Positions 16,041 through 24,300 of a stretch of 34,197 nucleotides of DNA are shown in pieces (the first letter of the stretch is position 1; every line of letters begins with the position of its first letter). The notes beneath the pieces were generated by a model. It did not search any database. It saw only the letters and a program-made list of their open reading frames with translations, and was not told where the DNA came from. A program made the translations under genes and the position numbers. Origin of the DNA: Candidatus Uhrbacteria bacterium RIFOXYB12_FULL_58_10 (GTDB taxonomy: Bacteria; Patescibacteriota; Patescibacteriia; UBA9934; GWF2-40-263); contig MGFA01000003.1 in NCBI GenBank assembly GCA_001791645.1, forward strand, positions 1 through 34,197. The letters are read 5' to 3'.

Positions 16041-16076
16041 AAGACAAAAAGAAAAACAGGGTTCACATGGAACCCC
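16041..16076 (-). terminator. Intrinsic terminator of the TPM-pspA operon
   Basis: On the minus strand GGGGTTC, a five-base loop and GAACCCT form a stem (16058-16064 with 70-76), followed by TGTTTTTCTTTTTGTCTT. This is the clearest intrinsic terminator in the window. It lies about 35 bases after the pspA stop and insulates mraZ from pspA. Confidence 0.88.
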
Positions 16077-16111
16077 GAATGCGTCGCGCTGCCCCGTGCG
16101 GGCGGCGGCGA

Positions 16112-16828
16112 CTAGGCGGGCTGGGCGGCGGCCTTCTGGGCGGCGAGACGCGCGCGGATCTCGGCGACCTTGCTGGCGCCGATAGACTTCTTCACCGCGG
16201 CCTCGGCCCCGCCGGCGGCGTCGAGTCTGTCGACGGCCTGCTCGAAGGTGGCGTCGGCCGTTCCCGCGCGCTGCTGCAGGCGCGCCTTCACGCTGTCCAC
16301 GGATCCGTCCACGCCCGAGGAGAGGGCGGCCGTGGCTCCGGCGAGCGCGCCGGCGGCCTTCTCCTTGGCGGCGGCGACGCGCTCCATCGAGGCGAGGCGG
16401 CGAAGCTCGCCATGCATCTGCTGCACCTTGCTCTTGATTTGTCCCTCAGCCTTCTCAAACACGGCGACCTGGGCTTGGGCGCCGCCGATCTCCTCGTCCA
16501 GCGCAGCGAGTTCCTCCTCGCTGTCACCGATCTGCTCGCCGAACGGGTCGGCGTAGTGGTCGTTGGTCGCGTCGCCGTCGCTGAGCAGGATCTCGATCTT
16601 CTCGGTGAGGTCGGCGATGCGCTCCTCGAGCGCCGTGGTCTGCGCCTTGAGCGCGCTCACGTTGCCCTTCGCCCCCGCGAGCGCGGCGAGCATGTCGCGA
16701 TGCGCGGTCTCCAGGTCGCGCACGTGCTGCTTGATGGCCTCGACCGAGTTGAGGTCGATCGCCGCGTCGAGCAGGCTGTGCAGGTTGGAGAAAGTGAAGG
16801 TCCGGAACTTGTCCAGGATGGAAATCAT
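16112..16828 (-). CDS. pspA: PspA/IM30 family membrane-maintenance protein
   Basis: A 238-residue, almost entirely helical coiled-coil protein. It begins with a short amphipathic segment (MISILDKFRTFTFSNLHSLL), as in PspA, Vipp1 and IM30, which bind and remodel stressed membranes. The centre holds long heptad helices (VSALKAQTTALEERIADLTE) and the C-terminus is Ala-rich. The length is close to E. coli PspA (222). It is encoded 150 bases after the TPM gene, with no promoter obvious in between; that gap holds only small inverted repeats such as GCAGGC...GCCTGC near 16857. GAGG upstream of the ATG may be a ribosome-binding site. GC content is very high, as in the TPM gene. The family call is secure, but assignment as orthologous pspA is less so. 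Confidence 0.85.
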   Translation of the reverse strand: MISILDKFRTFTFSNLHSLLDAAIDLNSVEAIKQHVRDLETAHRDMLAALAGAKGNVSALKAQTTALEERIADLTEKIEILLSDGDATNDHYADPFGEQIGDSEEELAALDEEIGGAQAQVAVFEKAEGQIKSKVQQMHGELRRLASMERVAAAKEKAAGALAGATAALSSGVDGSVDSVKARLQQRAGTADATFEQAVDRLDAAGGAEAAVKKSIGASKVAEIRARLAAQKAAAQPA

Positions 16829-16978
16829 TCGATTCTTGCCTCGTGCTGATGTCAGCAGGCTGCCCGCCTGCCAGGGCTGGTCACCTCGCCCGGGTACTAG
16901 CCGGGTCTGGTGGTGAAAGAGTCCCCCTTCGCCGGTCGAATGATCGGCTACGGAGGGACGAGTTGTCGGTCTGCTGGG

Positions 16979-19348
16979 CTACCAGCCCACGGATCCGCCG
17001 CCACGACCGCCGCGGCCGCCGGAGCTGACGCTGCCGCCACTGCGACCGCCGAAGCCGCCGCCCCAGCTCGTGGAGCCGCCGGAGCGTCCGCCCGAGCTGC
17101 CGAAGCCGCCGGAGGACAAGGACGAGGACTGGCTGGCGCGCCGGCGCTGTTCCTCGGCCGCGCGGACCAGGGCCGCGGCCGCTTCGCGCTGGCGACGGGC
17201 CTCGCGCTCGCGTGCCTCCTCGCGTTCGCGCACGTCGCGCTTGGCCATGTCGAGGGCGCGGTCGGACTCCTGGTCGGCCTGATCCGCGTAGCGGATCTGG
17301 TCCTGGAGCGTGGAGACGCGCCGGGCGAAGTTGAGCGCGGTCTCGGCGCTCTGCGCCATGCGCTCGGCGTCTGAGTCCACCTCCGAGCGGTGGCTCCCGA
17401 TGTAGTTGTTCGCCGCGTCCACGGAGCGCTCCGCTTCCCTGAGGGAGGTGACGGCGCGCTGGCGCAGGCGCTCTATGGCCTCGTGCTCGCTCTGAGCCTT
17501 CGCCAGGATCCCGTCCGCGGTCGCATTGACCGCGCGGGCCGCCTTCACCACCATGAGGTAGTTGGGCTGCTCCTTGGCGAGCTCGCGACGGGCCTCGTCG
17601 AGCGCGCGCTCGGCCTCGTCGAGCCGGGTCTCGAGGCCGTCGTCAATGTCCGAGTCGTGCCGCGCGATGTACTCGCGCGCCGCGCGGATGTCGGCCGCCG
17701 CGGAGGCGATCTCCCCGGACGCGGCCGCCTTGGCCGCGTCGAGGTCGCGCTTGAGCGCGATGATCGCGTTCGCGAGCGCCTCGGCGCGCTGGATGTTGCC
17801 GGTCGCGGAGACGATCTGCTCGCGCGCGGAGACCCAATCCTGGGTCTCCATGTCCGCGGCCGCTTCGGCCGCGTCGAGCGCTCCCTCGGCGTCGTTCACC
17901 TTCTGCTCGGCCTGGCTGCCGTTGCCATTGATGTTGTTCCACGACTCCGGCGCGTAGGCCGCCGAGATCTCGCGGAACACCGTCCCGGCGCAAGCGATGA
18001 GCTGGTCGACGCGCTGGGCCTCGCCGCGCTGGGCGGCAATGCTCGCGTCGATGTCCTGCTTCCCACGCCTCACCGCTTTGGCGTCCCCGGCCGCCTGGGC
18101 GGCGAGCCGCTTGGCCTCCGTGAGTCCAGCCTGCATGAGGTTGAACGACTTGGCCTTCATCGCGTTTTCCGCGTCCCCAAGCGCCGCGACAGCACGCTCG
18201 AGCATGGTGTTGGCTTCCGCGACGCGGAACCCGGCGGACTCGATGGTGGCGATGTCCGCCCCGGCGGCCTCGATGGCGCCGCTGGCGGCATCGAACTCCG
18301 TCTTCGCGCTCGCGGCGAGCGCGGCGAGCTCGGTGATCCGCGCGTCGATGCCATTCACCGACGCCGTGGCGGAACGGAACTTGACAAGCAGCGCGTAGTA
18401 GCGTGCCTCGAGGTTCTCGTACTCGCCCGCGGTGAGCCCATTCTTGTCCGGGTTCACGTCCATGCCCTGCAGCTCGCCGTACTCGGTCTGTGCCGCCATC
18501 AGGTTGCGGCGGGCCGCGGCGAGCGTGTCGAGCAGCGGCTGGATGTCAACGTTGGCGAAGTTCTTCGCCTGGCCGTTCACCTTCGCCTCTGCCAGCGCGA
18601 GCGGCTGCTCAGCGGTGACCACGTAGTTGACGCACGCCTGCATGGCTAGCCTCGCCTGCTGCTGGGCCGCACGCGTGACCGCCACCTTGCGGCGCCACTC
18701 ATTCACGGTCCAGCCGATGATGGCGAAAACGACGATGAGCAGCACCCACTTCATCACGCTCCACAGCCCGGACAGGTCCGTGGGCTGGGAGGGCTGCTGC
18801 ACGACCACCACCGGCGCGGTGCCGGAGGAGGACGCGGTGCGCGCGACCTTGGTGGCAGCGACGATCTCGCCGATGCCGTCGAGCCCGGCCACGAACGCGG
18901 CGGGCGCGTCGCCGTCGCGCAGGCGCGGCACCACCTCGTCGGTGAGCACCGTGTTCCACTGCGCGTCGAGCGTCTTCTTCCAGAGGTCGCCGTAGTACAG
19001 GCCGGCACCGCGCTGGTCGCCGAAGGACACCGCGAACACGAGGAGGTTGCTCTTCGTGCCGCCGTTCATGTCCTGCCACGCCGGACAGTGTGCCTCGTAG
19101 TCGGCCTCGTAGCGGTCGACGTCGGCGAAGCCGCCGAAGTCGTTGACGGTCCGGACGCGCACGTACGCGCCGGAGCTCTCGAGCTTCTGCGCGGCGGCCT
19201 CGACCTTGGCGATGCCGGACCCGAGGGCCCCGGCGTCGTCGACCACAAGGGCCGTGCAGTCGTAGGCGAGCGCCTGCGACGGGACGGTCAGCAACGCGCC
19301 GACCAGCAGCAGGAACGCGGCCCAAAGGCCGCGGGTGTAACGATTCAT
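16979..19348 (-). CDS. TPM-domain membrane protein with long coiled coil and Gly-rich tail
   Basis: A 789-residue protein from the ATG at 19348, preceded by AGGGAG and AAGAAG; an upstream ATG at 19510 would run through the promoter. Residues 1-28 are a signal peptide with an ALA cleavage site. Residues 30-165 form a TPM (TLP18.3/Psb32/MOLO-1) domain on the outside (VVDDAGALGSGIAKVE, LLVFAVSFGDQRGAGLYYG). A transmembrane helix follows (WSVMKWVLLIVVFAIIGWTV), then RRK and about 500 residues of Ala/Glu/Arg helical coiled coil in the cytosol. The tail is GFGSSGGRSGGSTSWGGGFG-like, typical of TPM proteins. The coiled coil resembles PspA in character, and pspA is the next gene, so the two probably work together at the membrane. 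No substrate is known. Confidence 0.85.
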   Translation of the reverse strand: MNRYTRGLWAAFLLLVGALLTVPSQALAYDCTALVVDDAGALGSGIAKVEAAAQKLESSGAYVRVRTVNDFGGFADVDRYEADYEAHCPAWQDMNGGTKSNLLVFAVSFGDQRGAGLYYGDLWKKTLDAQWNTVLTDEVVPRLRDGDAPAAFVAGLDGIGEIVAATKVARTASSSGTAPVVVVQQPSQPTDLSGLWSVMKWVLLIVVFAIIGWTVNEWRRKVAVTRAAQQQARLAMQACVNYVVTAEQPLALAEAKVNGQAKNFANVDIQPLLDTLAAARRNLMAAQTEYGELQGMDVNPDKNGLTAGEYENLEARYYALLVKFRSATASVNGIDARITELAALAASAKTEFDAASGAIEAAGADIATIESAGFRVAEANTMLERAVAALGDAENAMKAKSFNLMQAGLTEAKRLAAQAAGDAKAVRRGKQDIDASIAAQRGEAQRVDQLIACAGTVFREISAAYAPESWNNINGNGSQAEQKVNDAEGALDAAEAAADMETQDWVSAREQIVSATGNIQRAEALANAIIALKRDLDAAKAAASGEIASAAADIRAAREYIARHDSDIDDGLETRLDEAERALDEARRELAKEQPNYLMVVKAARAVNATADGILAKAQSEHEAIERLRQRAVTSLREAERSVDAANNYIGSHRSEVDSDAERMAQSAETALNFARRVSTLQDQIRYADQADQESDRALDMAKRDVREREEAREREARRQREAAAALVRAAEEQRRRASQSSSLSSGGFGSSGGRSGGSTSWGGGFGGRSGGSVSSGGRGGRGGGSVGW

Positions 19349-19421
19349 TTTCTTCTTGCTCCCTGTGAGAGACCACCCTGACGCAAGCCGGCACCAAGCC
19401 AAACCCGCGCAGGAGAAGCGC

Positions 19422-19450
19422 AAAATAGCATGGATTCCGAAAATCGTCAA
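19422..19450 (-). promoter_or_regulatory. Promoter of the TPM-pspA operon
   Basis: On the minus strand TTGACG (5 of 6; 19445-19450), a 17-base spacer ending in TGC, and TATTTT (19422-19427, 4 of 6) form a housekeeping-type promoter with an extended -10. The start site near 19415 gives a leader of about 67 bases before the ATG at 19348, with a Shine-Dalgarno. This differs from the leaderless style elsewhere in the window. Confidence 0.7.
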
Positions 19451-19475
19451 CCGATTCCGACCGTTCTCAGCATTT

Positions 19476-19503
19476 ATAAAAAACGGCCGATTATGGCCAT
19501 TTT
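19476..19503 (-). terminator. Intrinsic terminator of the uvrC-to-MEMO/CapA operon
   Basis: On the minus strand ATGGCC (19500-19495), a six-base loop and GGCCGT (19488-19483) form a stem with one G-T pair, followed by TTTTTATAA. It lies 15 bases after the stop of the MEMO-CapA gene and just upstream of the TPM promoter. Confidence 0.75.
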
Positions 19504-19517
19504 CGCTCAATCCTCAC

Positions 19518-21389
19518 TTACCACGTCAGCGTACCGGCCGTCGCGAACCCCCCCGGAAACTCCGCGTCGCTCCACCCGACGATTCGCCCAAGCGTGGCGA
19601 GCCGTTCTTCGTTCGTCGCGATCCGCGGAAACGTCCCGACGACGCGCATGGGGACGAGCTCGAGCGTGCGTGTGCCATCGCCGTTCCACGCGACCTTCGC
19701 GACAACCGACTCGTTCTCGTCCTCCCCGATCTGGTCGAACACGAAGTTTCCGAGCGAGTACAGGATCAGCCCGCCGCCGTATGTCTCGACGCCCTGCAGG
19801 ACGTGCGGATGATGGCCGACGACCACGTCCGCGCCCGCGTCGATGGCGGCATACGCGAGCGTTTTTTGACGTGACGTCGGCGTGTGCCGGTACTCGACGC
19901 CCCAGTGGAAGGACACGACGAGCATATCGCCAAGCGCGTCGGCCGACGCGATGTCGGCCGCGAGCCGTTCCGTGTCCACCGGTCGGTACGTGTCGTCGTA
20001 TGCCAGAAAGACCACGTTCTTCCCGTCCGTCTCCGCAACCACCGGCTCGACGTCGCCATGATAATCCCCCACCGGCGCGACCCCCGCTTCGTTCAGATGT
20101 CCCAACGATTCCTCCCATCCCGCGCGGCCGTAATCGTCCACGTGATTGTTCGCCACGGACACGTGCGTCAGCCCGAGGTACTGGAGCACGTCCGCGCGCG
20201 CGGGATCGGCCTTGAAGAAGATCTCCTTCCCCGTGTCCTGGGTCGACGACGTGAGGACGGACTCGATGTTGGCGAACGCGAGATCGCTTCCCTCGAACGC
20301 GGACGCGGCCGAGGCGAATGCCTGGGCGACGGTGGTCTTCGCGATCACCGTGGCCACCGCGCGACCGAGCATGATGTCACCGGCGAAAGAGAGGGTTATC
20401 GAGGAAGGAGGGTCCGTTGGGATCGCCGAGGAAAAGAAGACGAGATAACTCGTGCCGGGGGCATTGGGATCGCCGAGGAGGCGGTGCGAGGTTTCATGCC
20501 ACACGAGGTCGGCCGCGTAACCGTTGCGGTCGCTCCAAAGCAGATACGTTATCAAGGCGAATGGCGTATCGAGATGATCGGAATGCAAACGCTCGATTTC
20601 CCCATACCGCCGTCCGGCGACGTGCGCGAGAGTTTCCGCGTCCATCGCGTCGGTCGCGCCTTGTGGAAGGAAGTGACAAAAATCGACGCTCGACACGATG
20701 AGAGCATCGTCCGGCAACGTCTGCTGGAGAACAAGCACGAGCGAAAGCGCATTGTCTGCTCCCGCAGGAGACTTCGCAATAATCGGGACGATCGGCACGC
20801 CAGGAAATAGGTTTGCCAAATAGGGAACGTGCGTGCCAATGGCATGCTCGTTTACGAACGACTCCGGCTCATCGCTCACGATGCCAAGCGAAACAAGCCT
20901 GTCGATCAGCCCGTCGTCGGTTTGCACGATCCCAAACGGCGACGTCCACGTGCCATGCGTCGATTGCACCATCCCCTCTCCCGCATTTTCATGGTTGGGC
21001 CCAATCACCACGATCACGGATGGATCCGATCCGTCACTGATCTCGGTCCAAAGTTCCATGAGCTTCGGTCCCGCGAGCGTATGATGGGGAAGAACCGCCG
21101 CGCGGATGTCTGCCCCCTCCGTCCCGTCCGTCCCAACCCGCACCGCGTTGATCACGTCGTCGATCCCGTCGATCTCGGCGATGGAGAAGACGGGGCGGAC
21201 GGAGACCTCGTTTTGTCCCACGTCATTCACGGCCGGGTTCGTCGCGTCTTGGCGCGACGGGACCAACGCCCATGCGAACACCACCGCCAAAACCAAGACG
21301 ACGGCAATGATTGCAACGCAACGCCGGGCGTTAGTGGAAAACGCCCGGCGTCGGATGAGTTTACGGGTTGACGGTAACGGTAACCGCAT
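19518..21389 (-). CDS. MEMO-like (AmmeMemoRadiSam B) and CapA-type metallophosphatase fusion
   Basis: A 623-residue protein with an Arg-rich N-terminus and one transmembrane helix at about 24-43 (CVAIIAVVLVLAVVFAWALV), so both domains probably face outward. Residues 95-325 match the MEMO family: LPHH (102-103), GPNH (133) and SSVDFCHF (Cys238) stand where MEMO1 has its His, His and Cys metal ligands. Residues 330-623 match CapA/PgsA, the poly-gamma-glutamate-synthesis metallophosphatase family: FAGDIMLGR, FANIESVL, VANNHVDDYG, SFHWGVEY, GHHPHVLQG and YSLGNFVFDQ. Some copies of CapA act in capsule export or on wall polymers; the role here is unknown. The start overlaps the macroglobulin-like gene by 29 bases. 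The N-terminal codons contain a 12-base-pair hairpin. Confidence 0.88.
   Translation of the reverse strand: MRLPLPSTRKLIRRRAFSTNARRCVAIIAVVLVLAVVFAWALVPSRQDATNPAVNDVGQNEVSVRPVFSIAEIDGIDDVINAVRVGTDGTEGADIRAAVLPHHTLAGPKLMELWTEISDGSDPSVIVVIGPNHENAGEGMVQSTHGTWTSPFGIVQTDDGLIDRLVSLGIVSDEPESFVNEHAIGTHVPYLANLFPGVPIVPIIAKSPAGADNALSLVLVLQQTLPDDALIVSSVDFCHFLPQGATDAMDAETLAHVAGRRYGEIERLHSDHLDTPFALITYLLWSDRNGYAADLVWHETSHRLLGDPNAPGTSYLVFFSSAIPTDPPSSITLSFAGDIMLGRAVATVIAKTTVAQAFASAASAFEGSDLAFANIESVLTSSTQDTGKEIFFKADPARADVLQYLGLTHVSVANNHVDDYGRAGWEESLGHLNEAGVAPVGDYHGDVEPVVAETDGKNVVFLAYDDTYRPVDTERLAADIASADALGDMLVVSFHWGVEYRHTPTSRQKTLAYAAIDAGADVVVGHHPHVLQGVETYGGGLILYSLGNFVFDQIGEDENESVVAKVAWNGDGTRTLELVPMRVVGTFPRIATNEERLATLGRIVGWSDAEFPGGFATAGTLTW
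21321..21351. other. Perfect 12-bp hairpin at the gene junction
   Basis: ACGCCGGGCGTT (21321-21332) and AACGCCCGGCGT (21340-21351) pair perfectly around a seven-base loop. It begins nine bases past the stop of the macroglobulin-like gene and lies inside the first codons of the MEMO-CapA gene. There is no T-tract, so it may be an mRNA stabiliser, a brake on translation of the next gene, or a protein-binding palindrome rather than a terminator. Confidence 0.7.
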
Positions 21390-24300
21390 CGGAGTGGTTG
21401 TTCATGTCCGGATCGCGCGAGGAGCGGATGTACGCCGGCTCGGCGAGATAGGTTCCCGGGGTCACGACGCGCGCGTAATAGGTCAGGCCGTTACGGCAGG
21501 CCGTTTCGGTGTACTGACTTACGTAGAAGCTGACGCGCTGGTCCGCGACTTGTGCCGGGAAGTCATAGCAGCTGGACCCCTCGAACGTGCCGTAGCCGGT
21601 CGACGTGACGACCGAGAGACCGGACGGAAGCACGTCCGTGATCTGGTAGGTCTCGCATGGGACGTAGTTCTGCTCGGTCGAACCCTCGTCCTGCCATCCG
21701 CAGTTCGACGGTGGCAACGCGTAGTCCAGCTCGATCTTCACGAGCTGTCCCTCGGCGAAGGTCGCGGTCGCGCCCTGGTCGGTCGAGATCGTGCGCGTGA
21801 TCCCGAGGGACGCATACACCGGCGCGTCCGGGTCCACCACCGGCGTCTCGTACCGGCTGACGACGATGAGCGACCCGCGGCCGACCTCGAGCGCGAAGCG
21901 CGACAGGTCCTCCGGCGCGGCGATCACGGTGACGGTTTCCCCGTGGCCCACGGTGGCGGTCTCGCGCTGTCCGCGCAGCGTGTAGGAGAACTCAGTTTCG
22001 CTCGCAATGAGATGCGGGAGCGTTTCCTTCACGTACAGGAGCCGCTCGAGGACCACAGTGGTGCCGCCAGACGCGGCCGAGATCACGTAATCATGCAGCT
22101 GGTCGCGCTGCGGCTCGTTTAGTGCGCCCGCTAGCGCCGCGGCGAGCGCCGTGCGCTCAATGGTGGTTTCCGCGTTGCCGGCGTCGAGGAACAGGTATCC
22201 ATCCCGATCGGTCGCTTCCTCCATGAGTTCGCGATAGATCTTGCGCGCGCCCTCGTCGTCGCCCGCCCCGTGCAGGCCGAACGCCACCCAGAGCCGCACA
22301 TCCTCGTCGTCGCCGAGGTCCGGCGCGACGCGCTGCAGCTCCGCGAGCACCGGCTCCCCGAGGGACGCCAGCGCGGCGAACGCCATCGCGCGCTCGCGCG
22401 GGGTCATGGCCTCGAAGTCGCTTTCCAGCCGCCAGGAAAAGTACGACGCGAGGTCTTCCTCCGAGAACGGCGTGTCCTGCAGGAGCGCGACCTTGGCGGT
22501 GACGTCGAAGTCCCCGTCCGCGTACGGGAGCAGCCGGACGCCGTCGCTCCAGTAGGCGCCCGTCGATAACTCCGGAAGGACGTTCTCCTCCCCGAAGTAC
22601 GCGTTCAGGAGCTCCGCGGCGTACAGGCGCGCGAGCGATTCGTCGGCGCGGTCTCCCCACCACCCGGAGAGCGTCTGAAGCTCGCCGTAGTAGCGGCCGA
22701 TGGCGCCGTCGATGAACGTGACCTCGGTGTAACGGTCATCCGCGCCGTCCACGACGACGGTCGGGTTGATGTCGCCGGAAACCTCCGTGATCACCGGACG
22801 CACCAGCCGTGACGGGACGATCGTCACCGCGCGCGTGATCTTGTCCTCTAGCGCGCCGGTGGTCCCCGTGATCGTGACGTTATGCGTGCCGAGATCGAGG
22901 TCCGGCAGCGCGAAGCGAACCGTGTCGCCGCCCTCGGCGCTGAACGTCTGCGAGAACGACGCGTCAGGCACCTCTACCTTGTACGCGACCGTGTCGCCGA
23001 GCCCGACCTGCGTGCCGGCCGCGCGGACGAGGATCATCGGCTGGTCGGCGTCGAGATAGGAGTCGCGCATCACGTGGTTCAGGAAGAACGGGCGCGTCGC
23101 GTCGACGTTGATCAGGGTGTCGCCCGCGCGCTTGCCGTCGGCGTCGAGCGCCTGCGCCGTGACGCGCCAGGACGTGATGTTGTCCGGCAGCGTGAACGTC
23201 ATCGTTCCGTTCCCGTTCGCGTCCGTGCGCACGAGATCGAACGCCGCGTTGTCCCTGAACACCGAGCGCCCGAGCGCGCGCTCGCCGCCCCCGCCCTTCT
23301 CCGCGCCCATGGACGCCGAGTCCGCGCTGACAGTCACCTGCGTGACGACCACGCCGTCGTCTACCCAGCGGTACAGGCTGCCAAGCGGGTTCGCGGACTC
23401 CGGAAACAGCGCGTAGTACGCCTCGTCCACCACGTTCATGTTCACCTCGGCCTCGATCGGATCTCCGTCCGCGTCCTGCACGTGCACGTCGAGATTCACG
23501 TCTACGCCCGGCGCGTACGTGGTACGGTCCGGGGTCACGCTCACCGTCAGGTTCGAAAGCGAGGAATCGTAGGAAACCGGAAACCCGGCGGATCCGTACC
23601 ACCAGCCGAACTGCCCGACCTGCTGGTACGCGCCGTCCGCGTACAGCACGCCGTACACCGCGACGTTCGGGACGTCCTTCGCCTCGAAGTCGAACGCGTA
23701 TCGCGACGTCGTCGACGTCTCGGTTTCACGGATGCCGCGATGCGCCTGGTAATACAGGAACTGGCCGCCCTGCGGCACCTCGAACGGGCGCCCGTTTTGA
23801 TGCACGGACAGGTTCACGCGCTCGCCGACGTCGTATCCCGCGAACTCCCACTGGTTCTCTCCGGCGTCATCGTTATTGAACGACAGCGCGTTCGACTCCC
23901 CGTGTTCGAACTCCTGGCGAGACCACAGGTACAGCTCCGTCTTGTCGACGCGGCCGAGCTCGTCGCGCGCGGACAGGTCCACGCGGTAGTTCGCCTCCGG
24001 GTTCGCGGCGGCGAACGTGTGGTCCGCCACCCCGTCGTCTCCCGAGTACATGGTGAACTCCTCGAGCACGCGCTCGTTGCGGTCGTACGCATAGTTCGTC
24101 ACCACCAGCTTGCGGACGAAGTCATACGACTGTCCGGTCTCGCGCTTGGTATAGGTGATTTCCCGGACGGTGCCGGTGACGGCCTGTCCGGCGCGTACCG
24201 TCGGGCCAAACGTCTCAGGATCGTAAGAATCAATCGCCTGGGTGTTGCGCACCACGGCCTCGATCATCCCGACCCCGTTTTCGATCGTGTTGCTGGTCCA

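Noticed and set aside
16034-16849. A 271-codon plus-strand open frame opposite pspA
   Set aside because: It covers pspA and its terminator in antisense and has a Gly/Leu/Arg low-complexity translation.
17390-18649. A 419-codon plus-strand open frame opposite the TPM gene
   Set aside because: It is a high-GC shadow of the coiled-coil region; the composition is dominated by Arg, Gly, Leu and Val and nothing in it looks like a folded protein family.
19349-19510. A 54-residue N-terminal extension of the TPM protein
   Set aside because: It contains the -35/-10 promoter and the terminator of the previous operon; the later ATG has a Shine-Dalgarno and starts a proper signal peptide.
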